Of a DNA stretch of 64,000 nt, positions 37,196 through 49,793 are shown piece by piece. Where the stretch lies: NCBI GenBank assembly GCA_037074705.1, contig CM073591.1:63180897-63244896 (forward strand). Direction: 5' to 3'. This DNA is from Zhengitettix transpicula (Eukaryota; Arthropoda; Insecta; Orthoptera; Tetrigidae). Made by a program: the position numbers and the translations under genes. Each line of letters starts with the position of its first letter. The first letter of the stretch is position 1. A model generated the notes under the pieces. That model was given only the letters and a program-made list of their open reading frames with translations. It searched no databases and was not told the origin of the DNA.

Positions 37196-37927
37196 AATAT
37201 TTGAATTTTAATATGCAAAATTTCACTAAAAATAAAATATTATTTAAAATAATCCGAATGATACACACGTCTACGTTATATATATAATAAGAACCATTAA
37301 TCATTTGAGCTTCTAGTGACTGGACTAAATGTGTCCGAAGTGTTATTTGGACCTACGATACGTCACAATGGAGCGGCGTCTTTTCTTCTCGAATGTCGTG
37401 GTAATACCAACATCTGGTACTCAGCAATCCGACGACTTTCTATGAGCGAAATGCCACACTTCCGCTTATTCATCACACCTCTGACGACTTCATTTGAAAC
37501 GTGAAGAGTACTTTGTCACTGCGACGTCAGAGCGTCTACCCAATTGCACGGGTTCACGGTGCTTTCTACGCTTTTCTAAAACAAATTAAGCTCTAGTCGC
37601 CGGTTGTAAAAGTTAACCTCTCAACTCCGGGGTTCTGATAGGATCAAAAACTGTAATGGTCCGTTAATATATCTTTCGGAAGTTGCTCATTGTTTTATCA
37701 TTGCAAGACGACGTAATAAAATAGTTCAACAGACAAATTCAGTTAAATCAATGTGACAATTCGATGAATAGCTGCCGATTGAATTTCAGTGAAGACACTA
37801 AGTAATAAATTGCGTTGGTATCTAAATTACTCAAATATTTTGGATTGTATTTCCTGTTTTCCGTTTTTTTTCTTTCTAATATGCAGCCACATTTGAAGTG
37901 CAAAAGTTAAAAACGCTTATTTAGCCT

Positions 37928-38017
37928 GTTCCCCCCTTTCAAATCCCTTCCTATGCTATTAAAGTGGAGTTGCCACCAAGTGGATTGCCCTCATGTAGTC
38001 TGTTACTCTAAAAAAGA
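37928..38017 (+). repeat. Family A retroposon, 3' end only
   Basis: About 90 bp: CCCCCCTTTCAAATCCCTTC, CTATGCTATTAAAGTGGAG, then CCTCATGTAGTCTGTTAC and an A-rich tail. Strongly 5'-truncated. Confidence 0.75.
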
Positions 38018-40278
38018 AAAGAAAAAATGTTGCGCTAAAGAAATGCAATAATAAAGCGGCTAATAACCTCAACGCACATTACAATGACATTCCAGCGTAC
38101 ATCGAATATTCACCTACGTCTTTATGTAATCTATACTTGGGAAAATAGTCCGATGGCTGATAAAGGTAAAAAATATTCTAGTTAATTGTCGTCCTATTTT
38201 CGAAAAAAAAATTAGGAATATATTTTTTCTGTTTAGAACATTTTAATTTAATTTTTAAGTTTCAATCTAGGCGCATAATCAGGCTTTTGCATTTTGGAGG
38301 TAATTATCGTTCGACTCATTTTGCCACGTGCAAGCATTGAATAGCATATTCAGTCTTGAAATTTCTATCCTTTGTATTGATAATTCAAACCCATTATTTC
38401 TTCTACATTTTTTTATTTAGGTGCCGTTTTTTGAATATTTTTCAACGTATCTAGTTTTCTGACAGGGATCCCAATACTGGCCTCATCAGGGTTAAGTATA
38501 ACTCCTTACTGTATTATGAGTTTGTTTAGCAATCTTTTCAATGAGTAATTCGCAATTTATAAATTCCTCATCTAGAATTTAAGTGAGTTCAAACTTTTTT
38601 TTTTGGGCCAATAATATTATTGTAACATCTTCCTAAATATTTTTATTATTTATTATTCCTACCCTTCATCAAAATATGTTTAGTAAATTGAATTGAGTTT
38701 CTTGTCATTAATTTCCATAATATTAACTTAATAATAGCTACTTGTAAATCCCGCGTGGAATTAAATAGTGCCGGAATTACGTTGATGCTATTTCCTTCCC
38801 GATAAAATATTACCTTTGGAATTTTGTAAGTTTAGAATTTAAGTTTCGAATTATCTGGGTATTTACGAAGAATATCTGCAAAATAAGAAACTGAAAGTTA
38901 AGAGAATATTGGAACTGAGAAACTAAGCGATCATTAGTGGTTAGCTTGTAAAAGGTTATTTTCTTCATATCCAAAAACAAACTTTCGGATCCAAAGGTGT
39001 CGTGCTTATTGTATTCAAGAAAGGTTACTCAATTTTTCTGTCGGGGAGTGTACATTTATCATGTTTGAACTGTGTTTCAAGACTGCGTTTTAAATCTTTT
39101 ACCGTCCCGAGAATGAACCAAATACATAACAATTACAACCACTGAGTTTCAAGTAACACCCTTCGGAAGCTCATTTTATATATTTAAATAATTACCATAT
39201 ACTTTCTCTTATGATTTACAATTTTGTATTAAAGGAATTATCACTAATAATACGAATTACAAAATTACTAACACAGAAAAATCTACGAAATTCTGTAAAA
39301 ATTAATATGGAGTGACGACCGTTAAACGAAAGAAAAATATTACGACATTTATTTTTACCAATATTATGACACTTTTTGTATCTATGTACAGTTCAATCAC
39401 TGACCCGTTACAAACTAATTAATATTTATTATTAATTTTCCCTTTCAAAAACATACATGTATGGCAGACTACAACAATTAATCATTTTAAGTTTGTTTCT
39501 AAAATTATTTAATAGTTCCTTAAGAAATTAATTAGCATTTTTCATACATAAATTTTAACTATTATGGTAATTCAGCTTCTTTTTTAAAAAAATGTTTAAA
39601 GCACAAGCCTATTGGTCTTATAAATTTATGATAATATTTAAAACATAATATTTGACAGATACAACCTTGCATCCCTGTTTGGGACCTCTTCAGGTGTACA
39701 ATTACGATTCAATTCAGTTATCTACAAAAATTTAAGAAAAATGTTATTTTTTTTCTGACAAAAATTAATGCCAACAATTTCTCGTTTCTTATGCCGGAAT
39801 TTATGGTCCAGGTTGTGTAACGTGACGCCTAACGACATCTGTAATTACGTTCAGGGCAATTACAGTTAGCAGAGGTGAAGGGCCACGTTCAACTTTTCGA
39901 AATAATTATTTAATTACTTAGCATGCTGTCTGCAAATCGACTTTTCGTGACAACTGATACACACTTGATTTTGCTGTCCATTTTATGCTTTCTATTTTAT
40001 TCTATGAAAATGGGACTCTAGTTTGAACAAGGGTAAATGATTTTATTGGCTTGGGGAAAACTCAATATCGTTTGAGTGAGTTAAAATGTTTTGTCTTGTA
40101 ATTTGACTGAGAAGCCTAGGCTAACTAAAACAAATATGTCTTTTGAAAATTCCTTTCAGTGTAAAACTGCAATATTTACGGAAATAAAATATTCACCTGA
40201 AACGTAATAGCGACACGTCAAAGATGATATACTGATTAGGTGGATAATGTCAACTAGCATACTGATATTATTTTATAA
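38018..40278. other. Intergenic AT-rich DNA, no feature recognised
   Basis: Nothing recognised apart from short unsupported frames. Confidence 0.5.
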
Positions 40279-40865
40279 CTAGCTGGGTGCCCGGCGTTGC
40301 TCGTGTACTTATTTATATAAACTCGAAAAAGTATTTAATTGAATACTTAAATATATTCCCTAAGTATTTCAGGATATAATTGTCAATTGTCACTCAGTCT
40401 TCATACATTACGAAATATTACATTGATGAAATTGTTAGCTAGACTCACAACTAATATAGCGCGAAAATTAACTTACATTTTCCGCAAGGATGGTAAAGTA
40501 ATTCGTATTCTTCTTTATTACCATTCGATGGAGTATTGCTGAAGAAAATATTTCTGCTTTATTTCATTCCTAATAAAGGAAATATTTCCTTTGTTCGTTG
40601 CGTAGTAACGTCTCTCTCTCGCGTGACGTCATTGTCTCTTGGCGCGCAGTTATTTAATATTTAATGATCACGGTTTTTAATTATAATTCTTTCCACATGT
40701 ATGCTAGGCGTTTCTCACCCTCACAGTACCGTTTCTCGTATTTTGAAGAATATGTGTACCAATTTTTGTTGCATTCTGTCCACGCGATAAAATTTGTATA
40801 AAGAACAACGTAAATACATACATACATACATACATACAAATATACATCCTTTTTTATTATATAGA
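40279..40865 (-). mobile_element. Non-autonomous Helitron-like element
   Basis: Read on the minus strand, the element starts A|TCTATATAATAAAAAAGG, has a TGTATGTATG microsatellite and then GTTCTTTATACAAAT. It ends GCAACGCCGGGCACCCAG with CTAG|T. Insertion between A and T, 5' TC and 3' CTAG with an imperfect hairpin (GCCGGG/CCCAGC) just before it are Helitron features, with no target duplication. At 587 bp it encodes no Rep/helicase. The end motif is also shared by the element at 20310-20728. Confidence 0.55.
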
Positions 40866-41288
40866 TTTTATCAATGAAATGCATTTTTTCAAAGTAACTT
40901 AAAAAATTAATAAAAACACTGTAATCTATTAAAGCCCATACGAGTCCGGTCGTCCATAAATAAGCGAAATGAATAGGGCTTCCATGATCAGGATAAACGA
41001 TCACTAAAACGTACTACAGGGTGAAAACATAAAATCTATTTGGCTGAAACTTCGTGGAAAGCAACTAATGCATTATTAAGATATTTTTCTCAGTCGCTTC
41101 GTTTTAAACAAAAATTCAAAGTGTCCTTTTATGTTGAATTTTACAAAGTCATTTCAGAATGCAGTATGCACATCCAAGGAGTTTGGCTTTCCTCAATACA
41201 TCGGTGTCACGACACTCAAATCCGCCAATTTCCATCATAACCCATTATAAATATCTCCAAAATTACACCTGCTTCTCCATTTGACTAC

Positions 41289-41303
41289 ACCCCCCCCCCC
41301 CCC
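41289..41303. repeat. Homopolymer C tract
   Basis: A run of about 14 C residues, followed by ATCTCTC. It is a likely site of sequencing length error. Confidence 0.85.
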
Positions 41304-41390
41304 ATCTCTCAAAGTATTTTTGGTTTACTTTTCTTGTTGATTTTCTCTCTGCTGTTTCCACAACTATCGTCTTTATTGATTTTATATGCA

Positions 41391-41770
41391 AAAGACCTTG
41401 GGCATACGGTAAGAGTTGTTCGCTATTCCCATTGGAATAGTCGGCCAGCTGCCTCCTAAACTGGTCGAGGCACGGAGAAGGGAATGCTGCGTCCCCACAG
41501 CAAACTACTCTCCCGCTATCGGAAGGGCGTGGGACAAGTACCCAATGCCCGACCTACCCGATGCAGGTTTTTCTAAGGTTTTCCCTGCATTTCTTTAGGC
41601 GAATGCCGGGTAGGTTCCTTAAAATATAGCCCGGGGGCCCTAGTTAACCCTTGGCTACCTTCCTCTACCCTTTCGCATCCCCCCTTTCAAATCCCTTCCT
41701 ATGCTATTAAAGGGGAGTTGCCCAATGTGGATTACCCTCATGTAGCCTGTTGCCCTAAAAAAAAAAGATT
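41391..41770 (+). mobile_element. Family A retroposon, 5'-truncated, recent-looking
   Basis: It begins at AAGACCTTGGGCATACGG and ends GTTGCCCTAAAAAAAAAA. The 60-codon frame (41416-41598, MFAIPIGIVGQLPPK) is open and nearly identical to the copies at 27.6 and 28.2 kb, pointing to recent spread. No clear target duplication was found. Confidence 0.82.
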
Positions 41771-42992
41771 TTTGCTTCCCTACTCTTTTCCCTTTAACTG
41801 GACCATCTAGATAAAAAAAAACTCCAATAATAAATTTGTGATGGAGGTATTTCGTTAATATCTCAGAATAATTTCCACCGTTCCAGATGTAATAATTTTG
41901 TTACATGGAGTTCGTGAAGCTGGTGCGATATATGCCAGGCCTTGAAGTGACTTCGGTCTTGAAGAATGGTCAAAGCTTCGATCACGATCCGTCCGGCTCT
42001 CTCTGGCCTCCAGCAACGGGACACGCTTTGTAACTGACCGTGTCCTCAACGGGAAATTTCATATCCAATGTTTCGGACGTCTCGGAAATATGAGACTGTT
42101 CATGTTATTCACCTAAAACCGCATAATCTTATAAAAAGGATAACATCAAATAGTTATTAAAGTAATTCTGATTTCTCGTTTGTCCAAACTAGAAAATACA
42201 TATAATCATGGCTAAATTTAACACAACACAAACAATTATTAGTATTACTTAATCAGAATACACTAAAATGGAGGAATAAAAAGTAAAATTCGTGTAAGTC
42301 AAATGAAATATACATGAAAATATTCAGAACTAACCTCCTTTACTGTAGCATTCTTCAGCGTTCAAAATTTCGAGGAACTACTCAGATAACTCTGTATACA
42401 GCCAACTCATCAGAAACGGAAAACCGAATGCCAACTAACAAATTCTTCTTCCCTCATAGTTACTCAATAAGAAGCGATTTTTTTAAATTCGACATTTCCC
42501 CAACCATTATATGATAAGCGGTTCAGTCTGAAACATACATAAAAAGACGTGAAGTTAGTGTTGTATTTTTAGGATCGCCGAGATGAATGGTGTCACTCCC
42601 GATGCCGTTTTATTCCAAATTGTCATATCCAAATCGAATAGAATATCCAAAATGACCGAGATTATTGTAGAATACATCGTTTATCGTTGCTTTAATCTAT
42701 TTGGGTATTTTCCCTTGAGATTTAAGTCATTTAGAATTCTGTATAAAGTCCTAGAACTTTTACCAGGAAAAGGTGAGCGTAACAGTCTTTAATGTTAGAC
42801 GCCTCTCATTCCGACGGATCTCAGTTTTAACTTTAAGCGATTGTAATTCTTAAAGTCAGAATAGACAAGTAACTGGGACAGTCTATTAAGTACTAGGAAG
42901 TGTATTAAGATATTTATATATTTTATTATGGCCGACTTTAAATGGTTTTCTCAAGGGTGGATACACAAGAATTTGTTTATTTTCCTCTCAAC
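41771..42992. other. Intergenic DNA, no supported gene
   Basis: A patch at about 41900-42060 is richer in G and C and has short open frames on both strands (for example 41905-42033 on the plus strand). None is recognisable and there is no splice support. Confidence 0.4.
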
Positions 42993-43256
42993 AGCTATCC
43001 TCTCCCGCTATTGGAAGGGCGTGGGACAAGTACCCAATGCCCGACCTACCTAATGCAGGTTTTTCTAGAGTTTTCCCTGCATTTCTTTAGGCTTATGCCA
43101 GGTAGGATCCTTAAAATATAGCCCGGGGGCCCTAGTTAACCCTTGGCTACCTTCCTCTACCCTTCCGCATCCCCCCTTTCAAATCCCTTCCTATGCTATT
43201 AAAGGGGAGTTGCCACCATGTGGATTACCCTCATGTAGCCTGTTACCTAAAAAAAA
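42993..43256 (+). repeat. Family A retroposon, 5'-truncated
   Basis: It begins in the block CTATCCTCTCCCGCTATTGG and ends TGTTACCTAAAAAAA. Sequence is close to the consensus blocks of the 41.4-kb copy. Confidence 0.8.
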
Positions 43257-44160
43257 TCTTTATCGAGTTTGGAGGTTAATGAATATCATAATAATTTTGT
43301 AAAAGAGTGCTAATTTTGTATTCTACTAAACGTTTATATAACTGTAAATAATTTTACTTAAACTTTATACTATAGGTAGAATTCTAACATTTTCTAATAT
43401 AATATGAGATTTGTATAAATAAAAACCGAGGTTTGCACGGAAAGTAGATAGTAACTTTATAATCTTAAAAGTCTGATTACTAACAGCATAGCCTTTATTT
43501 GATTTTTGATATTTATTGTGCAAATTATGTTTCTTACACCATTTAAGTTACATAATGAATATTATGCTAAGTTTGTAATATAAATTCATTCAACTAATTT
43601 ATTTAGCTGAAATTTAATTTTGTAATATATATATATATATATATGTAATGAAGTGAAATATTGTTCAAATTTTATTTTGAATATTTTAATTATTTCTAGG
43701 TTTAAGTGAATTAATTAATTTCTAAACCATTTCATGAAATTGTAAACATTTTTGTGCGTCTTAACTCCTTAGAACATTTTAAGTAATTAAGTTGCCATCA
43801 TTTAGTTGTGTCTGTGATTAAAACCATTAATTTATGTTAATTTTCTCTGTTATATTTGTATTCAATAATGTGTTAAAACACGACGCAGTTTCTTAATTAT
43901 GGACAACAAGTACGACGAAGATCTCTAATAATGAAAAACGCAAAGTAATAATGGGAGGCGTTAATTGCAGGAACTTGACTGTCGATTCTGATTGACGAGT
44001 GCTTCTGGAACTTTCACAGCAAAACTATAAAAGTTGATCTGAAAATGGAAAAAATATTCATTCTGGCTGTGCGTTTCATCTGAGACTTTAAATCTTCCAA
44101 GTGTAAAGTTTTTGATTTTCATTTATTTGTGCAAATAAAAGTGATAAAACATCTTCAATC
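43257..44160. other. AT-rich intergenic DNA with a short TA microsatellite
   Basis: A TA tract at about 43624-43644; nothing else recognised. Confidence 0.5.
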
Positions 44161-44172
44161 AATATATATACT

Positions 44173-44262
44173 CTTATACAAGCCATCAATATATATATAT
44201 ATATATATGAACAACAGCAATGTTAAACGCTTATTGGTTCCAATGTTGATGGCTTGTATAAG
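44173..44262. repeat. Perfect 17-bp inverted repeat enclosing a TA microsatellite
   Basis: CTTATACAAGCCATCAA at 44173-44189 is the exact complement of TTGATGGCTTGTATAAG at 44246-44262. The 56-bp loop holds a (TA)n tract of about 20 bp. It may be the ends of a tiny MITE or a palindromic rearrangement. Confidence 0.75.
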
Positions 44263-44505
44263 ATTAATAAGCTTTAGCGACGCTTTTCTTGGTCAATAGT
44301 AGCAATTATAATATTAAGAGAGATCGATGATTAATGATTACGTGTATCAGACATAAGGCGGGAATACGAGTAGGTCACTTTGAGAGGAAATCCTGTCCAG
44401 CGACCTATAATTCAAGGGAAAGTTCATTCATCTATTACAGAATCGTGTCTAGCGATTGTTCGATATTAATCAAGTGGAAGGATTGGTTTTCACGAAGTAA
44501 CTACA

Positions 44506-44900
44506 TTGATCTATGAGTTTCCCCAAGCTCTAATACGCAACGAATACGACACAGGAGCACGACTGTTCCACGGCGCCCGTGCGTCTGTGGATAAAACTAA
44601 GTTCCCGGCAGTCCTCATGTACTCAGAACGAAGTGAATCTTCAAAAACGGTCGTTCAGGTGTGGCAGACGTTCAAGATAAATTTTGACTCACGTGAATGT
44701 GGAACGTCCATGTTTTGTCTGCGTAAAGGGAAACGCACCGCTGAGGAGGACATTGCGTAAGTTCGTGTTAAGGTCCCGCTTTCTCCGATGTCACGCAGCA
44801 CGAATCAGATCAGCACATGCGCTCCAGAACATCCATCAACGACGCAACAAACCTGGCCAACACGCTCTTAGAAACGCCGGAAAAATCCATTTAAATCTAT
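44506..44900 (+). pseudogene. Possible transposase helix-turn-helix relic
   Basis: A GC-richer patch with overlapping frames. One reads VVQVWQTFKINFDSRECGTS and ends KGKRTAEEDIA; the next frame continues VRVKVPLSPMSRST. This faintly resembles the N-terminal DNA-binding region of insect transposases with a VQR.F...F pattern and an R.TAE..I..VR pattern. There is no catalytic part. Low confidence; it may also be unrelated low-copy sequence. Confidence 0.25.
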
Positions 44901-45532
44901 AACACATGACACACACTTGCGCTTGTCAAGTCGAACATCGGGCTGATGTAGTCTAAAATAGAATAAACGCACACACAACAATGATCACGGTTTGATCTTC
45001 ACGTACTTTTTCACGGAATTCGTTCAGTGCCCTAAATTAGTCGAAATCACTGCCTTAAACTAATTTCAGTGATTTCATAGATGATGCGTACTGCCCCCTA
45101 AAAAACCGTAATTCTTCTTCCTTGGAATTCATGAATATGAATAGACATTAACAATGATCCATTTCAATTAACAATTCCGATTTCACAGGCGCGAGCAATA
45201 TGGGTGTAAGAAACTATAAATATAGGACTACAGGTTTATTGTTTTTTAGTTCAATTTTTTTGCATACGATGGTCATATATTGGTCATATATTGGTCACTT
45301 TTAAAATTTGACATAGAAACAATAGTCTCAATATAAATACAGCGTTTAAATCTTCAATCACCTCATTTATTTGTCTGTCTAGAATAATCAATTAACCATT
45401 CACAGACTAATATAATAAACCCATTTCGTATAAACAGACGATTTTGCCTTGTTAGCAAGCTATAGTAACTACTGCGTACATTTGGTGTCCAAAAGTTTCT
45501 ATTAATGGAGTTGTAAGTCCATTAAACCCTAC

Positions 45533-46763
45533 CTTAGTCGCGCTAGGGCCAGGGGACGGACGAAATTTAATTTCTTTGTTATCTCCGGAGCCAAGTCAGA
45601 TGCAGTAATGAACTTTTATGACATCTCAGAGGAATGTGTTTACAATATTCTTCGAAGGCCACACTACACAAGCTACCGTATTTTCTCGTATAATTATGTT
45701 TGAATAAGGAAGTAGCGTGTCTTCGGCCTAGGAGACCTACTGCGACCACTCGCATCAATATTTTTCTCGTCCTTGCCGCAGTAGTACGGATTGAAAACAT
45801 ACTTCCTTTCCGTAAAAATCTTTGACGATTATTCAGTTTTGGTATCAAACGCTTCTCTTTTGATACTTAAATTTTTTTTAAAATGGATATCATATTTGTG
45901 GTTTCTATTACAACTTTCCGTTATTCTGTTTGTGAACAATTGTGTAAAAAGAGTAAAAATTTATGGAACGGGAATAAGATGCAGATGAAATTCGTCGTCT
46001 TCTTTTACAAGAAGATAATTATGACACAAACGTTGTACCAGACGATCTTGCCCTATCATCATAAGATGCATCGGAAACTGAATATTTTTTAAGAACTAGG
46101 TTTAATGAATCAGATACGGATCATGAATTGACGTCCTAGATTTTTTTCAAGGAAACTAAAAAAACAATGTAAAACACAATATTGTTGTGAAACGAGTGAA
46201 AGATTTTTTTGTCTACGTATACACACAAAAATAATTTGTTTAGAATTTCTTGTCAAAATTAGGAAAAAAAATTCAAACAGACTGATTAATGTATTTATTT
46301 TACCAAAAATATAATTATTTAGATTATATCAAGTGTACAAATATTATTTATAAGCATTTCATCAGCATTTTCACAAAAGAAGAATACTTAAAAAAATTAA
46401 TCACATAAAGAACTAACTGCATTTATAAACGATCAATATTTTAAGTACTCTGGATCTGTTTATCTCTCTGTCATATAACTTATGTTTGGTTTACATAATT
46501 AGTCTCAATATTTTACGATTATAATTCTACAGGATAACGTGATATTAGAAATTTGCAAGATTTTTATAGTAGCTTTTCTTTAACAAATATTTTGAATAAA
46601 AAAAGGAAACCAGACTATAATTCGATGTATTAATTATGTGTATATGCGTCTAAAATGCGTGTGTTAAATTTTTGAAAATAGTTTCAAATAATTGATTCAG
46701 GAAAGTGATCAGCAACGAAATAGTTAACTTTACGTCCGCTGGACCTAGCGCGACTAACCGCGT
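45533..46763 (+). mobile_element. Decayed piggyBac-like element with inverted ends
   Basis: TTAGTCGCGCTAGGGCCAG at the left (45533-45580) recurs as its complement at the right (46715-46763, GCGCGACTAA on the plus strand), with about three-quarters identity over some 45 bp. Between them a plus-strand stretch at about 45985-46140 encodes an acidic N-terminal region (IRRLLLQEDNYD, VVPDDLALSS, ASETEYF, FNESDTDHE) of the kind seen in piggyBac-derived proteins. Stops interrupt it and no DDD catalytic core was found. TTAA duplications were not clear. Confidence 0.4.
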
Positions 46764-46952
46764 TACTTTAGGGGGAGCGACTAACGGAGGTATAACGGTA
46801 CTTTGAAATAAATACACTAAACACAAGCTTTGAGACGGGAGGGGTCGAAACATGTGAGTTTTAACTTTTAGGGAAAATTGGCTGCGACGGATGTCGAAAT
46901 CTTTAAATTTTTTGATGATATTGTGGATGAATATCGCGAGTGAGAAGGTCAA

Positions 46953-48568
46953 ATGAGAAACGAATTAAGCAATTATTTAAATCCCTGCCGTATGAAAATT
47001 TAGAAGATTTAATAGCATAAGGAGATTAATTAGTTGTTGAAGATTTAAGAAGGCTGTGTGGAGATATTAAAGTCAATTTTTACATGCGTACATATAAACT
47101 TAGGTGGCTAACCTGGTGTTGACATTTTATTTATGATTAACCGAGTAGATGTACTGAAGGCTAATAAAATTTCGAGACTTACTGGTAAACAACTATCTAT
47201 TACACCGTAATAGAAATTCTGACAGTCCAATTAAATAAAAGAATAACTTTTTATAACGTATTTTGAGCCTATAATTAATTGACATTGGGTTTCATAATAC
47301 GAAGCACAGTGAAATACAAAACATTTAAATAATTTACCTCTATTTATTGTTCTTCATTGATATTAAATAAAATTAGGAAATTTTATTGTTGTTTGATGTT
47401 TAATTATTAAAATCAAAATCATATTAGACTCACAATTCAATCATTTTTATTTATTACACTATGAGCCAACATTGTATCTCATGTTAATTTACGTTATCTC
47501 CAATGACAATGATCATCCATCTTCTTAAATTAAAATTTTATCTGATTATCCGCAGGTAAAAACTGCCCATTTGTTGATTAAATAAATACATACATACATT
47601 ATTATGGTTTAGTTCTTCTCCCTGACCGCTGAATAGGAAATTAAACGTCAGATGGCAATGTGACGTTTTTTCTTAAAACTTTCAAATGAAAGAAAAGTTT
47701 TCGTTTCCATGTTTCTGATATTACCGATTACCTTTTCAAAATATCTGAAAAATTATTAGAAAATCAGTTTTTTATAACAATTGTTTGGGAAAATCCTTAC
47801 AGCGATTCTTGCAATGACAAGTGTTGCATTGATTACGTGTTGTAGACCATGGCGTAATTGAGGAATGCTTCTGGGAATCTATTGCGCATTAAAGAAGTCG
47901 TCCCGTAACTTGCAAGGGAAAACAAGCCAGTCATCCGACCTCAATCGTCCAATAAGTCGACTAGCACTCAACGTCTTTTGAACTTCCTCTGAAAAAAAAA
48001 GAGATTGATTAATTTTAAATCAACGACGACATCAGCATGAATTAAATAAGAGAAATTAAGTCACCCTTGGTCGACTAAGTTGCGAATTATCACCACCGGA
48101 TTAGCTTTTTTTGTGTATACCGATTGATGTAATTGTGCTTGATTGTTAATCGACGATGCTATAAATCCAACTAATAATTTGTTCTACTGAAAAGTAATTA
48201 GCCTACATGGAATATATAATGCGCCGGTTGAACATGATTCCTTGTATCTTGAAGCGACAATGGCTCCAACCTTGCCTCGATTTATATGACGGTAGGATGG
48301 ATTCACATCAAGTAGGAATCACATTCTTAATTTTGGTTCTTTTTTTGTGATAGAAAAATATATTTATTTGTGATTAAATTGAAAAGGGGTGAGTTCTAAA
48401 TCAAAGAGCTGGTTTATTTAACACGATTAAATCCAATGATGAAATTACAAAAAAAAAGAGTGCTTAATAATAAAATTAAATGTCAAAAGGTAGGGAACTG
48501 TGGAATGAAATTTGAAGCGCTCAAATTTTTGATCTGTTTACATCATGACTCAAGTTTAAATTATTGTG
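46953..48568. other. Intergenic AT-rich DNA, no feature recognised
   Basis: Nothing recognised beyond short open frames. Confidence 0.5.
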
Positions 48569-48924
48569 TCAATAATTATTCAAAATGAAAAAATTTACGT
48601 CTGATTGAAAATAATGAATAAGAAAGATAGCCAATAGAAACAAAAAAGGTAATATGAATACCACACAACGTTTCTGAGATCCTTACCCTTTCGTCAGGTG
48701 CTAAGACACAACTGCACTGATCAGTTGCTGTCAACTGCAGATTACTCAAAAACTCTTGACAACACTCAAAAACTTTTGAGTGTTGTCAACTGACCAGTGC
48801 AGTTGTGTTTCTCTAGGCTCTTCTTAGTTCCTGACGAACGGGACAAGGATCCCAGAAACGTTGTGTGGTATTTATATTACCTTTTCTGTCTGTATTGGCT
48901 ATCTTTGTTATTCAATAATTATTC
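48569..48924 (+). mobile_element. Foldback MITE family B, most complete copy
   Basis: Long inverted arms: left GAATAAGAAAGATAGCCAAT, CCACACAACGTTTCTGAGAT and GTCAGGTGCTAAGA; right CCCAGAAACGTTGTGTGG, TTTATATTACC, TTTTCTGTCTGTATTGGC. The centre is a palindrome at about 48756-48790 (GTTGACAACACTCAAAAAC type repeats). A 13-bp direct repeat TCAATAATTATTC lies at 48569-48581 and 48912-48924 and may be a target duplication, although it is AT-only apart from C residues. No coding capacity. Confidence 0.7.
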
Positions 48925-49739
48925 GTTGACCATTTCTGTATTTCCTGACGTGATAATTTAGCAAGCTTGGAAATAATTAGTTACCATGATTAGCTAACGT
49001 CAGGATACTGTATCCACGTACATAACAGAGATAAAGGATATAATAGCAATCTGTTTCCAGTACATGTTTCCTAAGAATATAATTTTCGACCCAGGAATAA
49101 TATATTAAATGCAGATTAGTCAAACTAAGAACCCATGCAACCATTCTTAGGCTGAAGTATGCTGTATTTTGCATAAATAATCCTATTTCAGGCCTACCAA
49201 ATACATTTTATGAGTATTTTTTCTCACAGACCCAATGTTAACAACTACGGGTAATTTTCAGTATCTCCGGTATATTGTGACTGTATTTGTAATGAGATGT
49301 AATTGTAATATCAAAATGGACAAGTGAAAGTTGAAAAATTGTAGAAACCCGTAACTAAGTATTGTTTGTTCCCATTTTCGAACTAAATTTGATACATATT
49401 TGGCATACATAACTAAAAAAACCGATAATTTACCGATCTAACGCATATTGTTTAACATTACGTCAAATTATTCTTCACAAATAGTGCCTCAAGGAGTAAT
49501 CGAAGAGGAAACTAAAAATGATCGTAGGTAAATTGATAAAAATAAACAGCAGCTAAATTTGTCTTCGACGGGCCTGGTCATTTTAATGAAAATGTAAGTA
49601 ATTTGGGTGGGAATTACTAAATAAATTGAGTGAAAAGCAAAGCTATTCATAAAAAGCTACGGAAGGGAATTAGTTTAGAAATCCTGACTTACTTGGTAAA
49701 CTAAACCAAAATTTTAAAATAAAATGTAACAAGGGAATA

Positions 49740-49793
<54 letters not shown>

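Noticed and set aside
40800..40850. CRISPR-like short repeats (TACA units)
   Set aside because: A simple microsatellite within a Helitron-like element; no spacer structure.
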